Assembly: GCF_000344805.1 (NCBI RefSeq)
Contig: NC_020453.1
Span: 3,629,001-3,693,000, forward strand
Length of the DNA stretch: 64,000 nt
Direction: 5' to 3'
Source of the DNA: Bradyrhizobium oligotrophicum S58
GTDB taxonomy: Bacteria > Pseudomonadota > Alphaproteobacteria > Rhizobiales > Xanthobacteraceae
Positions 46,004 through 53,936 of the stretch are shown here, piece by piece. A program made the translations under genes and the position numbers. Position 1 is the first letter of the stretch, and every line of letters begins with the position of its first letter. The notes under the pieces are model-generated. The model was not told where the DNA came from and did no database searches. It saw only the letters and a program-made list of their open reading frames with translations.

Positions 46004-46081
46004 ATGAGCAAATCGGTGCGCATCGTCAACTTCAATCACATGACCGGCTTCGGCTGGGCTGTGGAAGGAGTCGTGCGCTAG
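46004..46081 (+). CDS. Leader peptide of the first DUF1127 unit, 25 codons
   Basis: 25 residues, starting MSKSVRIVNF and ending AVEGVVR before TAG. It has no room for a ribosome site if transcription starts at the predicted point, so it would be translated leaderless. The second unit has a peptide of identical length that also ends in GVVR and shares the bases GGAGTCGTGCGCTAG. The conserved end rather than the conserved body suggests that the act of translating or terminating there matters. Confidence 0.55.
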   Translation: MSKSVRIVNFNHMTGFGWAVEGVVR

Positions 46082-46106
46082 CAATTCGACGACACGATCT
46101 TCCACC

Positions 46107-46138
46107 AGGCCCCGCCGGCATCGGACGGGGCCTTTTGT
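46107..46138 (+). terminator. Terminator-like hairpin in the first DUF1127 leader
   Basis: Arms AGGCCCCG (46107-46114) and CGGGGCCT (46126-46133), a short inner CCG/CGG pairing, then TTTTGTTT. It lies between the leader peptide and the DUF1127 gene, where a terminator would act as an attenuator. Confidence 0.7.
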
Positions 46139-46147
46139 TTGGCCTTT

Positions 46148-46174
46148 GCTCCCTGCCGGCACAACAGCAGGAGC
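46148..46174 (+). promoter_or_regulatory. Hairpin that buries the DUF1127 ribosome site (first copy)
   Basis: GCTCCCTGC (46148-46156) pairs with GCAGGAGC (46167-46174) with one bulged base; the loop is ten bases. The AGGAG ribosome site at 46169-46173, six bases before ATG 46180, is inside the stem. Confidence 0.55.
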
Positions 46175-46179
46175 GTAGG

Positions 46180-46593
46180 ATGCCACCCCACCAGACGAAT
46201 GCGACCATCGACACCGCGCGCCGTGACGCGCGGCTCGACGTCGATTTCTCCGTTGCATCGGTCAAAGACGCGATGAGCAGCGTACGGCCAGCAACGTCTC
46301 CCGATGCGTGCATGGCCGTGCGCCAAGACGCATCGTCGGAGAAGGACGCTGCCGGACCGCCGGCCACGCCGACCTGGTTGATCATCCGCCTGATCGGCCG
46401 TTGCTGGCGCGCCCTTCAGGAGCGGAATCGTCGCGAGAGCCTGCGAGCGAACCTCTACGAGCTCAGCGAACGCGAGCTCACGGATATCGGCATCACGCGG
46501 GCCGAGATCGAGCACATCGCCGCGCTGCAGACGCTCGACGGGTTGAAGGACGACCCGCGATATTTCGGGATCGTCTCCCGCACGATCATGTAG
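46180..46593 (+). CDS. DUF1127 domain protein, first copy
   Basis: 137 residues from ATG 46180. The first 65 residues are polar and poorly conserved, apart from SEKDAAGPP, which is shared with the second copy. The C-terminal DUF1127/YjiS part reads LRANLYELSERELTDIGITR followed by AEIEHIAAL, an Arg-rich helix pair. Small DUF1127 proteins in alphaproteobacteria have been linked to RNA turnover, stress and phosphate/carbon control; this one is longer than the 45-70 residue norm. A near-matching leader and gene follow 350 bases later. Confidence 0.87.
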   Translation: MPPHQTNATIDTARRDARLDVDFSVASVKDAMSSVRPATSPDACMAVRQDASSEKDAAGPPATPTWLIIRLIGRCWRALQERNRRESLRANLYELSERELTDIGITRAEIEHIAALQTLDGLKDDPRYFGIVSRTIM

Positions 46594-46659
46594 CCGTCGC
46601 TGAGCATGGTCATGAGGAAAGCGTGGCTCAGCGAATGATCCCGCAGCGACGACGTTCTG

Positions 46660-46785
46660 ACTCGGCGGATGACGCTCACGCTCATCCGGCGCGGCAGCGC
46701 CGTCATTGCGAGCGTCAGCGAAGCAATCCAGAGTCCCGCACGCGACTCTGGATTGCTTCGCTTCGCTCGCAACGATGGCGGAGAG
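46660..46785. repeat. Palindromic repeats between the two DUF1127 units
   Basis: A short REP-like piece (GCGGATGACGCTCACGCTCA) is followed by a long inverted repeat. GTCATTGCGAGCG...AGCGAAGCAATCCAGAGTC pairs with GACTCTGGATTGCTTCGCT...CGCTCGCAA, stem about 28 bases, loop about 8, at 46702-46773. The type is widely dispersed in proteobacteria. It fills most of the 350-base gap; nothing else is seen there. Confidence 0.85.
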
Positions 46786-46908
46786 ACCAGCGTCCTGCTC
46801 GAACAGCATTCTGGCAGCATTCTGTCGGAGTCGGGTGTGCGTGCAGATATCGGCGAGGGGCGAGTCTTGCGCATGGGTGCTCGATTGCGAGTGCAGGAAC
46901 TACATGCC

Positions 46909-46937
46909 TTGATCTCGCGCCATCGTCATGGTACACG
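46909..46937 (+). promoter_or_regulatory. Promoter of the second DUF1127 unit
   Basis: TTGATC at 46909-46914, 17 bases, then TACACG at 46932-46937, six bases before ATG 46944. Positions relative to the start codon are identical to those in the first unit. The -10 is weaker. Confidence 0.45.
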
Positions 46938-46943
46938 CAAACC

Positions 46944-47021
46944 ATGATCAACGTCGTGCGCAACGCCAACCGCAAACATACGACCCGCCGTAGCCGGGCC
47001 GTGGGGGGAGTCGTGCGCTAG
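46944..47021 (+). CDS. Leader peptide of the second DUF1127 unit, 25 codons
   Basis: 25 residues, starting MINVVRNANR and ending AVGGVVR before TAG. Same length and ending as the first leader peptide, while the middle differs (Arg/Lys-rich here). No ribosome site fits between the predicted start point and the ATG. Confidence 0.55.
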   Translation: MINVVRNANRKHTTRRSRAVGGVVR

Positions 47022-47046
47022 GTTTCGACGACACGATCATTCCACC

Positions 47047-47078
47047 AGGCCCCGCCGGCATCGGACGGGGCCTTTTGT
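47047..47078 (+). terminator. Terminator-like hairpin in the second DUF1127 leader
   Basis: Same arms AGGCCCCG and CGGGGCCT and the same TTTTGTTT tail as in the first copy, at 47047-47054, 47066-47073 and 47073-47080. The two leaders are almost identical for about 65 bases around it. Confidence 0.7.
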
Positions 47079-47087
47079 TTGGCCTTT

Positions 47088-47116
47088 GCTCCTTGCCGGC
47101 ACCACACAGCAGGAGC
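47088..47116 (+). promoter_or_regulatory. Hairpin that buries the DUF1127 ribosome site (second copy)
   Basis: GCTCCTTGC (47088-47096) pairs with GCAGGAGC (47109-47116) with one bulge; the loop is twelve bases. The AGGAG at 47111-47115 is six bases before ATG 47122. Between the copies the bulged base (C versus T) and the loop length differ but the pairing is kept. Confidence 0.55.
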
Positions 47117-47121
47117 ATCCG

Positions 47122-47529
47122 ATGCCGCCCCAGACCCACCTCACTGCCGAGATCGCGCGCGGCGCCGCGCCTCTCGGTCTCGATCGTCCCATCGCCGCCG
47201 CGACCAACGCCGCGTGTGGCGTGCCAGCCGCGCCGCGACCAGCTGCATCCATCGCGGTGCTGCGCGACGCCGTGTCGGAAAAGGACGCCGCCGGGCCGCC
47301 GGGCGCGGCAGGGCCGGGCCTGTTCAGTCTGCTCGCGCAATATTGGCTCGCCTTTCAGGATGGCCGCCGGCTGCGCAGGATGCGCATCCATCTGCACGAC
47401 CTGAGCGAGGCGCAACTCATGGATATCGGCCTGCCACGAGGCGACATCGAGCACATCGCCGCTCACCGTGCTCTGGAAAGGCTCAAGGACAACACGGTGC
47501 ATCTCATGATGTCGCGCGGTGTAATGTAG
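47122..47529 (+). CDS. DUF1127 domain protein, second copy
   Basis: 135 residues from ATG 47122. N-terminal half Ala-rich, with SEKDAAGPPGAAG shared with the first copy. C-terminal DUF1127 part: RRMRIHLHDLSEAQLMDIGLPRG then DIEHIAAHRALERLKDN. Amino-acid identity between copies is high only in SEKDAAGPP, the DLSExxLxDIG core and the IEHIAA helix, so the duplication is old, whereas the leader RNA is almost unchanged. Confidence 0.87.
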   Translation: MPPQTHLTAEIARGAAPLGLDRPIAAATNAACGVPAAPRPAASIAVLRDAVSEKDAAGPPGAAGPGLFSLLAQYWLAFQDGRRLRRMRIHLHDLSEAQLMDIGLPRGDIEHIAAHRALERLKDNTVHLMMSRGVM

Positions 47530-47769
47530 TTGCGCGGGCAAGCCAGCGCCGGCGCTGTACAGCGCGGGTGGTCGTCGGTAGGGCGGCTCCGCGTGGTCTG
47601 CCGCGGCGACGGAGGAGAGATCGTGCGTCAGGCGTAGCGATCATTCCGCAGAGCGTGCGAGGGGGCCGTTCGTGCCTCCACGCAGCGTAGTTCGCCGCTT
47701 TTGGAGTTGGAGTTCCGCCGGAACTGCCCGGCGTGGCGGACGTTTGTCTGGGCCAAGGAGGAGCGCCCA

Positions 47770-48000
47770 ATGAAGAAGCTGATGTTCGCGGTTGCCGTGT
47801 CGCTGTCCGTTCTGCCGTCATTCGCCCAAGCCCAGGGCCATATGGGTACGCCGCAGGAGCAGAAGGCCTGTGCCCCCGACGCCAAGCGGTTCTGTCGCAG
47901 TCAGCTCGGCGACGACTTCGGCGTCCAGAATTGCCTGACGCAGAATCGGGCCAAGCTGAGCAAGCGCTGCTCGGCGGTGTTCCAGAGTCATGGGATGTAG
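47770..48000 (+). CDS. Small exported Cys-rich protein
   Basis: 76 residues from ATG 47770 with a strong AAGGAGGAG site. Signal peptide to about residue 22 (LMFAVAVSLSVLPSFAQA). The mature 54 residues read ACAPDAKRFCRSQLGDDFGVQNCLTQNRAKLSKRC... in part: four cysteines spaced as in the cysteine-rich (GLG1-type) repeat found in small bacterial exported proteins. Likely disulfide-bonded and periplasmic; function unknown. The 240 bases before it show a weak remnant of the REP family only. Confidence 0.8.
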   Translation: MKKLMFAVAVSLSVLPSFAQAQGHMGTPQEQKACAPDAKRFCRSQLGDDFGVQNCLTQNRAKLSKRCSAVFQSHGM

Positions 48001-48122
48001 CCGAACGCGTAGCTCGCGGTGCGCGCGCGACGCCGGGGAGCTCTGATCACGAACTCCTCGGCGCCGCTTCGCATTCGGCGCCAGCATCGCTGCGCTGCTT
48101 TCAAGCCATCGGTTGCCGCCAA

Positions 48123-49496
48123 TCAGGCCGTCTCGATGCTGCCTGGCTTGTCCTCATCCGACGCCTCAGCCGCAGCCTCTGCAAAGCGCAAGGTGGCGGT
48201 CGTCCCGCCGCCGGGCGTGGAGGTGATGACGAACGCGCCGCCATGAGCGGCCATGATCTCGTGGACGATCGACAGGCCGAGACCGGCGCCGCCTTGCGCG
48301 GCATTGCCGGTCTGGAATGGCTCGATCAGCCTGTGCTCGTAGTTCGGAGAGAATCCGGCGCCGTCATCGCTGATCGACACGCTGCCGCGGCCGAGCGTGG
48401 CCGTGACGCGTTTGGCGCCACCGGCGTGGATCAACGCATTGCCGACCAGATTGGCCAGCGCGCTGCGGATGGCGGCCTCCACGCCCTGCACGACGGTCCC
48501 TTCCGCCTCGGCCTGCTCCAGCGACAATTCGATGCCTGCATCCAGCGCCGACGGGCCGAAATCGGCCAGCGCGTCCCGCGCCACGTCCGCAAGATCGATC
48601 GGTCCTTTTTCGATGGCATGATTCTGCAGCCGCGCCAGGTCCAGCATGGCCGCGACCAGCGAGCTCAGCCGGCGCATGTCGCGCACCAGCGCGCTCCTCA
48701 ATTGCGGCTCGGCGACATCCTCGATCCTGGCCCGCAGCAAGGTCAGTGGCGTCCGCAACTGATGGGCTGCATTGCCGAGGAAGCGGCGCTGCATCTTGAT
48801 GTAGGCGTTGATCTCGTCGAAGGCGCGGTTCAAGGCCTCGACCAGCGGCTTGAGCTCGATCGGCACCTCGTCGAGGGCAATCGATCCCTGCGGCGCCGAC
48901 GGGTCGATCGCCAGCGCGCGCCGCGTCACGCGTTCGATGCCTCGCGCCACGAAGCGCCCCGATAGCCAGGCCCCGAGAATCACCGTCGACGCGAAGGCGA
49001 GCGCCCCGAGAGACAGCGGAAAGGCATTGCGAGCCACAAAGGACAGCAGCATCTGGCCGAACCGGACCTGCGCCCCGCCGACCATCATCACCAGATCGGA
49101 CGGGCCCCAATTGATGACGGCGAGGCAGAACGTCGCGTTCTGGTCCAGCGTGTTGAGGACCGAGAATCCGATCGGTCCGCCATAGGGCAGCGAGAACGGC
49201 AGCGCCGGCCTGTGGTCGCCGCCGAACTCGGTGATCAGCTTCTCGTAGGACACGACGTACCACAGCTTCGGGCTGAACGATTTCAGCTCCTCGACGCGGC
49301 GCGTGGAGCGGATGGTCAGCGCGTGGCCGGGATCAACCACCGCGGCGTCATAGAGGATGCCGGCGGCGACGCGGCACACGACGGGATCGTATTCGCGCAG
49401 CTGCGCTTGCCAGACGGTGATGGTGATGGTGGCGAGGAAGATGGCCGTTGCGGCAAGGCCGAGCGACAGCGTGAACGTCCGGGCGATCGACTTCAT
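48123..49496 (-). CDS. Two-component sensor histidine kinase
   Basis: 457 residues. Two membrane helices (about 9-30 and 160-182) flank a periplasmic sensor of about 130 residues with ELKSFSPKLWYVVSYEKLI. HAMP-like linker, then H-box RRFLGNAAHQLRTPLTLLRARI near residue 250. The ATPase has N-box ALANLVGNALIHAGG, G1 ISDDGAGF and G2 GGAGLGLSIVHEIM. The start overlaps the response-regulator stop by four bases, so the pair is a single unit. The domain order is that of the QseC/TctE class. Signal unknown; the divergent mipA gene hints at an envelope or metal cue. Confidence 0.93.
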   Translation of the reverse strand: MKSIARTFTLSLGLAATAIFLATITITVWQAQLREYDPVVCRVAAGILYDAAVVDPGHALTIRSTRRVEELKSFSPKLWYVVSYEKLITEFGGDHRPALPFSLPYGGPIGFSVLNTLDQNATFCLAVINWGPSDLVMMVGGAQVRFGQMLLSFVARNAFPLSLGALAFASTVILGAWLSGRFVARGIERVTRRALAIDPSAPQGSIALDEVPIELKPLVEALNRAFDEINAYIKMQRRFLGNAAHQLRTPLTLLRARIEDVAEPQLRSALVRDMRRLSSLVAAMLDLARLQNHAIEKGPIDLADVARDALADFGPSALDAGIELSLEQAEAEGTVVQGVEAAIRSALANLVGNALIHAGGAKRVTATLGRGSVSISDDGAGFSPNYEHRLIEPFQTGNAAQGGAGLGLSIVHEIMAAHGGAFVITSTPGGGTTATLRFAEAAAEASDEDKPGSIETA

Positions 49497-50173
49497 CGGC
49501 TCTGCGCCATTCGCAGCATGTAGCCGATGCCGCGCATGCTGCGGATCTCGACATTGCCGCCGAGCTCGAACAGCTTCTTGCGCAGCCGTGAGACCTGGGC
49601 TTCCAGCGTGTTGGATTCGATCTCGTCGTCGAAGCCGTAGATCTCCTCGATCAGGGCGGCGCGCGTGACGACGCGGTCGCGCCGCGTCAGCAATGCGCCG
49701 AGGATCAGCGCCTCGCGCCGGCGCAACAGGACCTTGTTGTCGGCGACGACGGCCTCGTTGCTGCCGAGATGCAGCTCGACATTGCCGAACGACAGGGATG
49801 GCTGCACCAGCAGCCGCGGCCGCCGCAGCACGGCCCGCACGCGGGCGATGAACTCGTCCGGCTCGAACGGCTTGCCGAGATAGTCGTCGGCGCCGCCGTT
49901 GAGACCTTCGATCACGTCTTCCTTGGAATCCTTGGCGGTCAGCATGATGATGGCCGGCCGCTCCGGCAACTGTCCGAGCGCGGTGAAGATCGCGAGCGCG
50001 TCGCCATCGGGCAGCATGCGATCGACGATCGCCAGATCATATTTGAAGCTCTTCAGCGCATGCTGCGCGTCCGACACCGATCCGACCGTATCGACCACAC
50101 CGTGCAACTGCGCCAGCAGGCGACTGACATAGGCGCCGATCTGCGGTTCGTCTTCGATCACGAGGGAGCGCAC
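49493..50173 (-). CDS. OmpR-family response regulator
   Basis: 226 residues from GTG at 50173, with AAGGAAGG about five bases upstream; the frame is open higher but has no family sequence. The receiver has acidic residues in LVIEDEPQIGAY, acceptor Asp51 in DLAIVDRMLPDGD, and Lys in DDYLGKPFEPDE. The winged helix (about 130-226) has LLRRREALILGALL and SNTLEAQVSRLRKKLFELG. OmpR-type regulators bind direct repeats as dimers; two such repeat pairs lie between this gene and mipA. Translationally coupled to the kinase. Confidence 0.94.
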   Translation of the reverse strand: MRSLVIEDEPQIGAYVSRLLAQLHGVVDTVGSVSDAQHALKSFKYDLAIVDRMLPDGDALAIFTALGQLPERPAIIMLTAKDSKEDVIEGLNGGADDYLGKPFEPDEFIARVRAVLRRPRLLVQPSLSFGNVELHLGSNEAVVADNKVLLRRREALILGALLTRRDRVVTRAALIEEIYGFDDEIESNTLEAQVSRLRKKLFELGGNVEIRSMRGIGYMLRMAQSR

Positions 50174-50360
50174 AACCACCTTCCTTGCAGCAACCGGCCA
50201 ATGAAGCCGCGGGGATCGTGACATTCCCTGTTTGGCCCGATTGTGGCGCTTCGGGCCAGGCAGACACATTCCCTTACGGCAGGCGGACCGGCCAGGGCAA
50301 GCGACGTCCAGATCGCGCAGCTTCTGCTTCTGCAGAAACAAAAGCCATCGGCGCTCGCGC

Positions 50361-50442
50361 GGGCAATGTTCGGGCAATGTTGGGCTGCGGGCCGATGGCG
50401 TCGTCGCTGAACGTTACGGGCGGGCAATCTTCGCGCAATGTT
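50361..50442. promoter_or_regulatory. Two pairs of 11-bp-spaced direct repeats (OmpR-type sites)
   Basis: GGGCAATGTT at 50361-50370 and 50372-50381, and GGGCAATCTT at 50422-50431 with GCGCAATGTT at 50433-50442. In both pairs the repeat period is 11 bases, the usual spacing for OmpR/PhoB dimers; the pairs start 61 bases apart. They lie in the 342-base gap between the divergent regulator gene and the mipA gene, which otherwise shows no gene. Ownership by the adjacent regulator is inferred. Confidence 0.62.
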
Positions 50443-50515
50443 GCCCCGGCAATTGAGGGACACGAATCCACACCAACGGGCCTGACAAAGAGGCCCGCCG
50501 GCAAAGGTCCCTGCA

Positions 50516-51412
50516 ATGAAGCATGCCATCGACGCCGCTCTTCGCTGTCCCGCGAGGCGCGCGCACCGAACTCTCTTCGCCGCAACGCTTGCGGCTCTCA
50601 GCCTGACGGCGACGGGCTTCGACCGCGCATCGGCCCAGACTGCATTCACCTTGCCGGCGCCACCATTCGAGTTGTCGCTGCTGCCGCCGGCGTCGGGCAA
50701 CTGGACCGTCATGATCGGCGCCGAGGGGCGCTACAAGCCGGACTTCGATGGCGCGAAGCACAGCATGTTCAGTCCGATCCCGATCTTCTCCATCCGCCGC
50801 GCCGGATCGGCGGATCAGTTTCGCAGTCCGCGCGACAATGCGAGCATCGCCCTGATCGATTTCGGCAATCTGCGCGCGGGCCCCGCGGCCAAGTTCGTGC
50901 CGTCGCGAAAGGCCGGCAGCTATGCCGCGCTCAACGGTCTCGGCGACGTCAAGGCCGCGTACGAGCTCGGCGGCTTCATCGAGTATTTTCCCGTCGACTG
51001 GTTTCGCGTGCGCAACGAGACCCGCGGCGGCTTCGGCGGCCATCAGGGCGTCGTCTCCGACTTCTCGGCTGATTTCATCGTGCCGGTGACGCGGGCGATC
51101 ACCGTGTCGGCCGGTCCGCGCTTCACCTGGGAAAGCGCGAAGGCCGTCTCGCCCTATTTCAACGTCGACACCGTCCAGGCGATGGCGACGGGGCTTCCGG
51201 TGTTCACCGCCAATGGCGGCGCGCATTCCGCCGGGGCCGGCCTGCAGGTGAAGTATCAGATCAATCCGCAATGGGAGGTGCATTCCTACATCGAATATGA
51301 CCGGCTGCTCGGCGACGCCGCAAAGAGCCCGATCGTAACGGCGCGCGGATCAGTGAACCAGACCACGGTCGGCATCGGCGCGTCCTACGCTTTCGACTTC
51401 AAGATCCGGTAG
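50516..51412 (+). CDS. MipA/OmpV family outer-membrane protein
   Basis: 298 residues. A long signal region to about residue 41 (LAALSLTATGFDRASAQ) precedes a beta-rich body: WTVMIGAEGRYKPDFDGAK, LGGFIEYFPVDWFRVRNETRGGFGG, ADFIVPVTRAITVSAGPRFTW and VHSYIEYDRLLGDAAKSPIV, closing with SYAFDFKIR in beta-barrel fashion. MipA is a scaffold for murein synthetases in E. coli; other OmpV members are porin-like and often controlled by adjacent two-component systems, as here. The next gene begins eight bases after the stop. Confidence 0.88.
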   Translation: MKHAIDAALRCPARRAHRTLFAATLAALSLTATGFDRASAQTAFTLPAPPFELSLLPPASGNWTVMIGAEGRYKPDFDGAKHSMFSPIPIFSIRRAGSADQFRSPRDNASIALIDFGNLRAGPAAKFVPSRKAGSYAALNGLGDVKAAYELGGFIEYFPVDWFRVRNETRGGFGGHQGVVSDFSADFIVPVTRAITVSAGPRFTWESAKAVSPYFNVDTVQAMATGLPVFTANGGAHSAGAGLQVKYQINPQWEVHSYIEYDRLLGDAAKSPIVTARGSVNQTTVGIGASYAFDFKIR

Positions 51413-51420
51413 GGAACGCC

Positions 51421-52188
51421 ATGCGCTACGTCAGCCGATACGTTTGGATTGCAGCGAGCTTCCTGTTCTGGTGCGCCATCGCCATCCTTCTCGTCCTGAG
51501 CAGCCGCGCTGATGCATTGTTCGAAACGCGGGATCAAAAGCTCAGCGCGGTCAAGACCGTCGGTATCGTTTCGGCGGTCGGTGATCAGTTCATCCTGGCG
51601 AGGGCAGGGCTCACAGGTCTCGACAACAGCTCGCGCAACGTGCCGATCGCGTCCTGGCGACTCGATGAGCTGATCACGCAGGAGGTGGGGAAGGCGCTGA
51701 GCGTCCGCTTCCAGGTGCAGCCGGTCACCTATCCGCGCGCCGCCTTTGCGGCGATCCAGGACTCTGCGATCACGGCCGTCAATCTCGTTCGCGACGATCC
51801 GTTCAAGAAGCTGCTGCGGACCGAGCTGTCGCCGCAGGGACTCGACGCCTACATCGTCATCACCAGGGCCAAGGCGAATTTCGGCGGCAGCAACCGGAAG
51901 GTGGAAGGGGTAGGCCTGATCACCTACAGCACGGTTCTGGAATCCTTCAGCCTGCTCCACGCGCTGTACGAGATCAGGGTGTTCGATGGCAAAACGTTCG
52001 ACATCATCGAGAAGCTGGCGGCCGGGCCGTCCGATGACGCATCGAGCGTTCGGCTCGCCGGCCCCAGCCTCGTGCTCGACGGCAATTTCGACGCGCCGGA
52101 CGAGACGCTGCACCGGGCGATCGTCGATCTCCTCAGCCGCAGCCTTCCGGGCACGCTGAGCGATCTGCACCTGGCCGATCCGCGGTAG
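51421..52188 (+). CDS. Membrane-anchored protein of unknown function in the mipA operon
   Basis: 255 residues. One membrane segment near the start (about 8-28, VWIAASFLFWCAIAILLVLSS), then a soluble domain with VKTVGIVSAVGDQFILARAGL, LDAYIVITRAKANFGGSNRK and YEIRVFDGKTFDIIEKL. The last 40 residues include LHRAIVDLLSRSLPGTLSDL. I do not recognise the family. The eight-base gap to mipA implies co-transcription under the same two-component system. Confidence 0.72.
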   Translation: MRYVSRYVWIAASFLFWCAIAILLVLSSRADALFETRDQKLSAVKTVGIVSAVGDQFILARAGLTGLDNSSRNVPIASWRLDELITQEVGKALSVRFQVQPVTYPRAAFAAIQDSAITAVNLVRDDPFKKLLRTELSPQGLDAYIVITRAKANFGGSNRKVEGVGLITYSTVLESFSLLHALYEIRVFDGKTFDIIEKLAAGPSDDASSVRLAGPSLVLDGNFDAPDETLHRAIVDLLSRSLPGTLSDLHLADPR

Positions 52189-52328
52189 TTCAACGCGCCG
52201 GCGATCTCGAAATTGTTGAGAATGGATACGAGACGACAGCGAGATTCCGGGTTCAAGGCCTGCGGCCGTGCCCCGGAATGAGGGTGGCTGTGACGTCGTA
52301 AAGTGGACCGCGGAGTGATGGCCGACGA

Positions 52329-53681
52329 TCAGGCGGCGCGGACCTTGCGCAGGAACTTGTCCAGCTCGTCCTTGAGGTGATCGCTCTCGCGCGACAGCGA
52401 GTGCGCGGAGGCCAGCACCTGGGAGGAGGCGGTGCCGGTGGCGTTGGCACCCTGGCTGACATCGCCGATATTGCCGGCCACGCGCGCGGTGCCGCCGGCG
52501 ACCTCCTGCACGTTGCGCGAGATCTGGCCGGTGGCGGCGCCCTGCTGCTCGACGGCAGCGGCGATGCCGGCGGCGATTTCCGAGATCTGCTGGATGGTGC
52601 CGCCGATCTGCTTGATCGACGCGACCGACGACTGCGTCGCGCTCTGGATGCCCTCGATCTGCTGGCTGATCTCCTCGGTGGCCTTGGCGGTCTGCGACGC
52701 CAGCGCCTTGACCTCGGAGGCGACCACCGCGAAGCCGCGCCCGGCATCGCCAGCGCGCGCGGCCTCGATGGTCGCGTTCAGGGCGAGCAGGTTGGTCTGG
52801 GCGGCAATCGAGGTGATCAGCTTCAGCACGTCGCCGATGCGCTCGGCGGTGCGCGACAGCTCGCTGATGCCGACATCGGTCTGCTCGATCTGGCGGACGG
52901 CCTCCTTCGCAATGCTGGTCGATTCCCTGACCTGGCGGCCGATCTCGTGCACGGAGGAGGTCATCTCTTCGGCGGCGGAGGCGACCGACTGCACGTTGGC
53001 CGAGACCTGGCCCGAGGCCGAGGCCGCGCTGCTCGACAGCTGCTGGGTCTGCTCGGCGGTCTTGGTCAAAGTGTTGGCCGAGACCTCCAGCGTGCGCGCG
53101 TCGGCGTGGACCTTGTTGATGATCTGGCCGACAGTGGATTCGAACTCGTCGGCCATGCGCTGCATGGCGCCGTGCTGCTCGGTCTTGGCCGCGTCGAGAT
53201 AGACCGAGATCGCCAGATCCATGTCGATCATCGCCGCCTTGGCGATCGCGGCCTGGAGAAAGGCCTTCTTCTCGCGCGCCGCCTGGCCGCCGAACCAGCC
53301 GTCCGAGACCTCGGTCTCGATCGCCTTCTGCAGGCCGGTGACGATCAGCGAGTAGCCCGCGATGTACCAGCGCGGCTCCAGCCCCATGCGGTTATGGGCG
53401 AGGCCGATCCGGGTCACGGACTTCACATAGGCGTCGTCGAACTTGGCGGTCGCCAGCGACATCCAATGATCGTGCTGGGCCTGCTTGGCGTGCCGCATCG
53501 CGGCCTGGCTGGAAAACATCTTGGCCAGATTCGGAACCTTGCCGACATGGGCATAGAACTTGTCGAGCAGGCCGGGCAGCACCTTGCCGATCAGGGGCCG
53601 CAGCTCCCGGAGAGCCTCTCGCGTCGCGTTGTCGATGCCAATGAAGTCGAGACGGGATTGCAGGGTGTGAAGTTCGGTCAT
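52329..53681 (-). CDS. Globin-coupled methyl-accepting chemotaxis protein
   Basis: 450 residues from ATG at 53681; upstream in-frame sequence is not family-like. The N-terminal protoglobin sensor (about 1-165) has proximal His96 in [20 protein letters not shown]. There are no membrane segments, so it is a soluble HemAT-like receptor. The signalling domain has the hairpin tip [20 protein letters not shown] with [15 protein letters not shown]. Such receptors bind O2 at haem and steer aerotaxis through CheA. Methylation-site Gln/Glu pairs are present in the coiled coil. It stands alone. Confidence 0.94.
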   Translation of the reverse strand: MTELHTLQSRLDFIGIDNATREALRELRPLIGKVLPGLLDKFYAHVGKVPNLAKMFSSQAAMRHAKQAQHDHWMSLATAKFDDAYVKSVTRIGLAHNRMGLEPRWYIAGYSLIVTGLQKAIETEVSDGWFGGQAAREKKAFLQAAIAKAAMIDMDLAISVYLDAAKTEQHGAMQRMADEFESTVGQIINKVHADARTLEVSANTLTKTAEQTQQLSSSAASASGQVSANVQSVASAAEEMTSSVHEIGRQVRESTSIAKEAVRQIEQTDVGISELSRTAERIGDVLKLITSIAAQTNLLALNATIEAARAGDAGRGFAVVASEVKALASQTAKATEEISQQIEGIQSATQSSVASIKQIGGTIQQISEIAAGIAAAVEQQGAATGQISRNVQEVAGGTARVAGNIGDVSQGANATGTASSQVLASAHSLSRESDHLKDELDKFLRKVRAA

Positions 53682-53885
53682 CGCTGGTCCGCCCGTATCG
53701 ATCACGCAAGGGAGAGGCCGCGCTGCAGCAGGGTGCCTCGTTACCCCGGGGTATACGGGTTTGGTTGATGGTTCCTTACGGGGGGAACTTGAATTTTCAG
53801 CGGTGCGGAGAATGTTACCGGGAAGGGGCGGGGGAGGGCGGCGAAGACAGCCCGCGTGCGACTTCTCGAGGCTGGTCGAGCGCAA

Positions 53886-53912
53886 TAAAAAACGGGGCCG
53901 AAACGGCCCCGT
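53886..53912 (-). terminator. Rho-independent terminator of rpmG
   Basis: Arms ACGGGGCC (53892-53899) and GGCCCCGT (53905-53912) with a GAAAC loop; on the minus strand the hairpin is followed by TTTTTTATTG. It begins 24 bases after the rpmG stop. Confidence 0.92.
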
Positions 53913-53936
53913 CGAAGTCGATAGCAGACCGCGATC

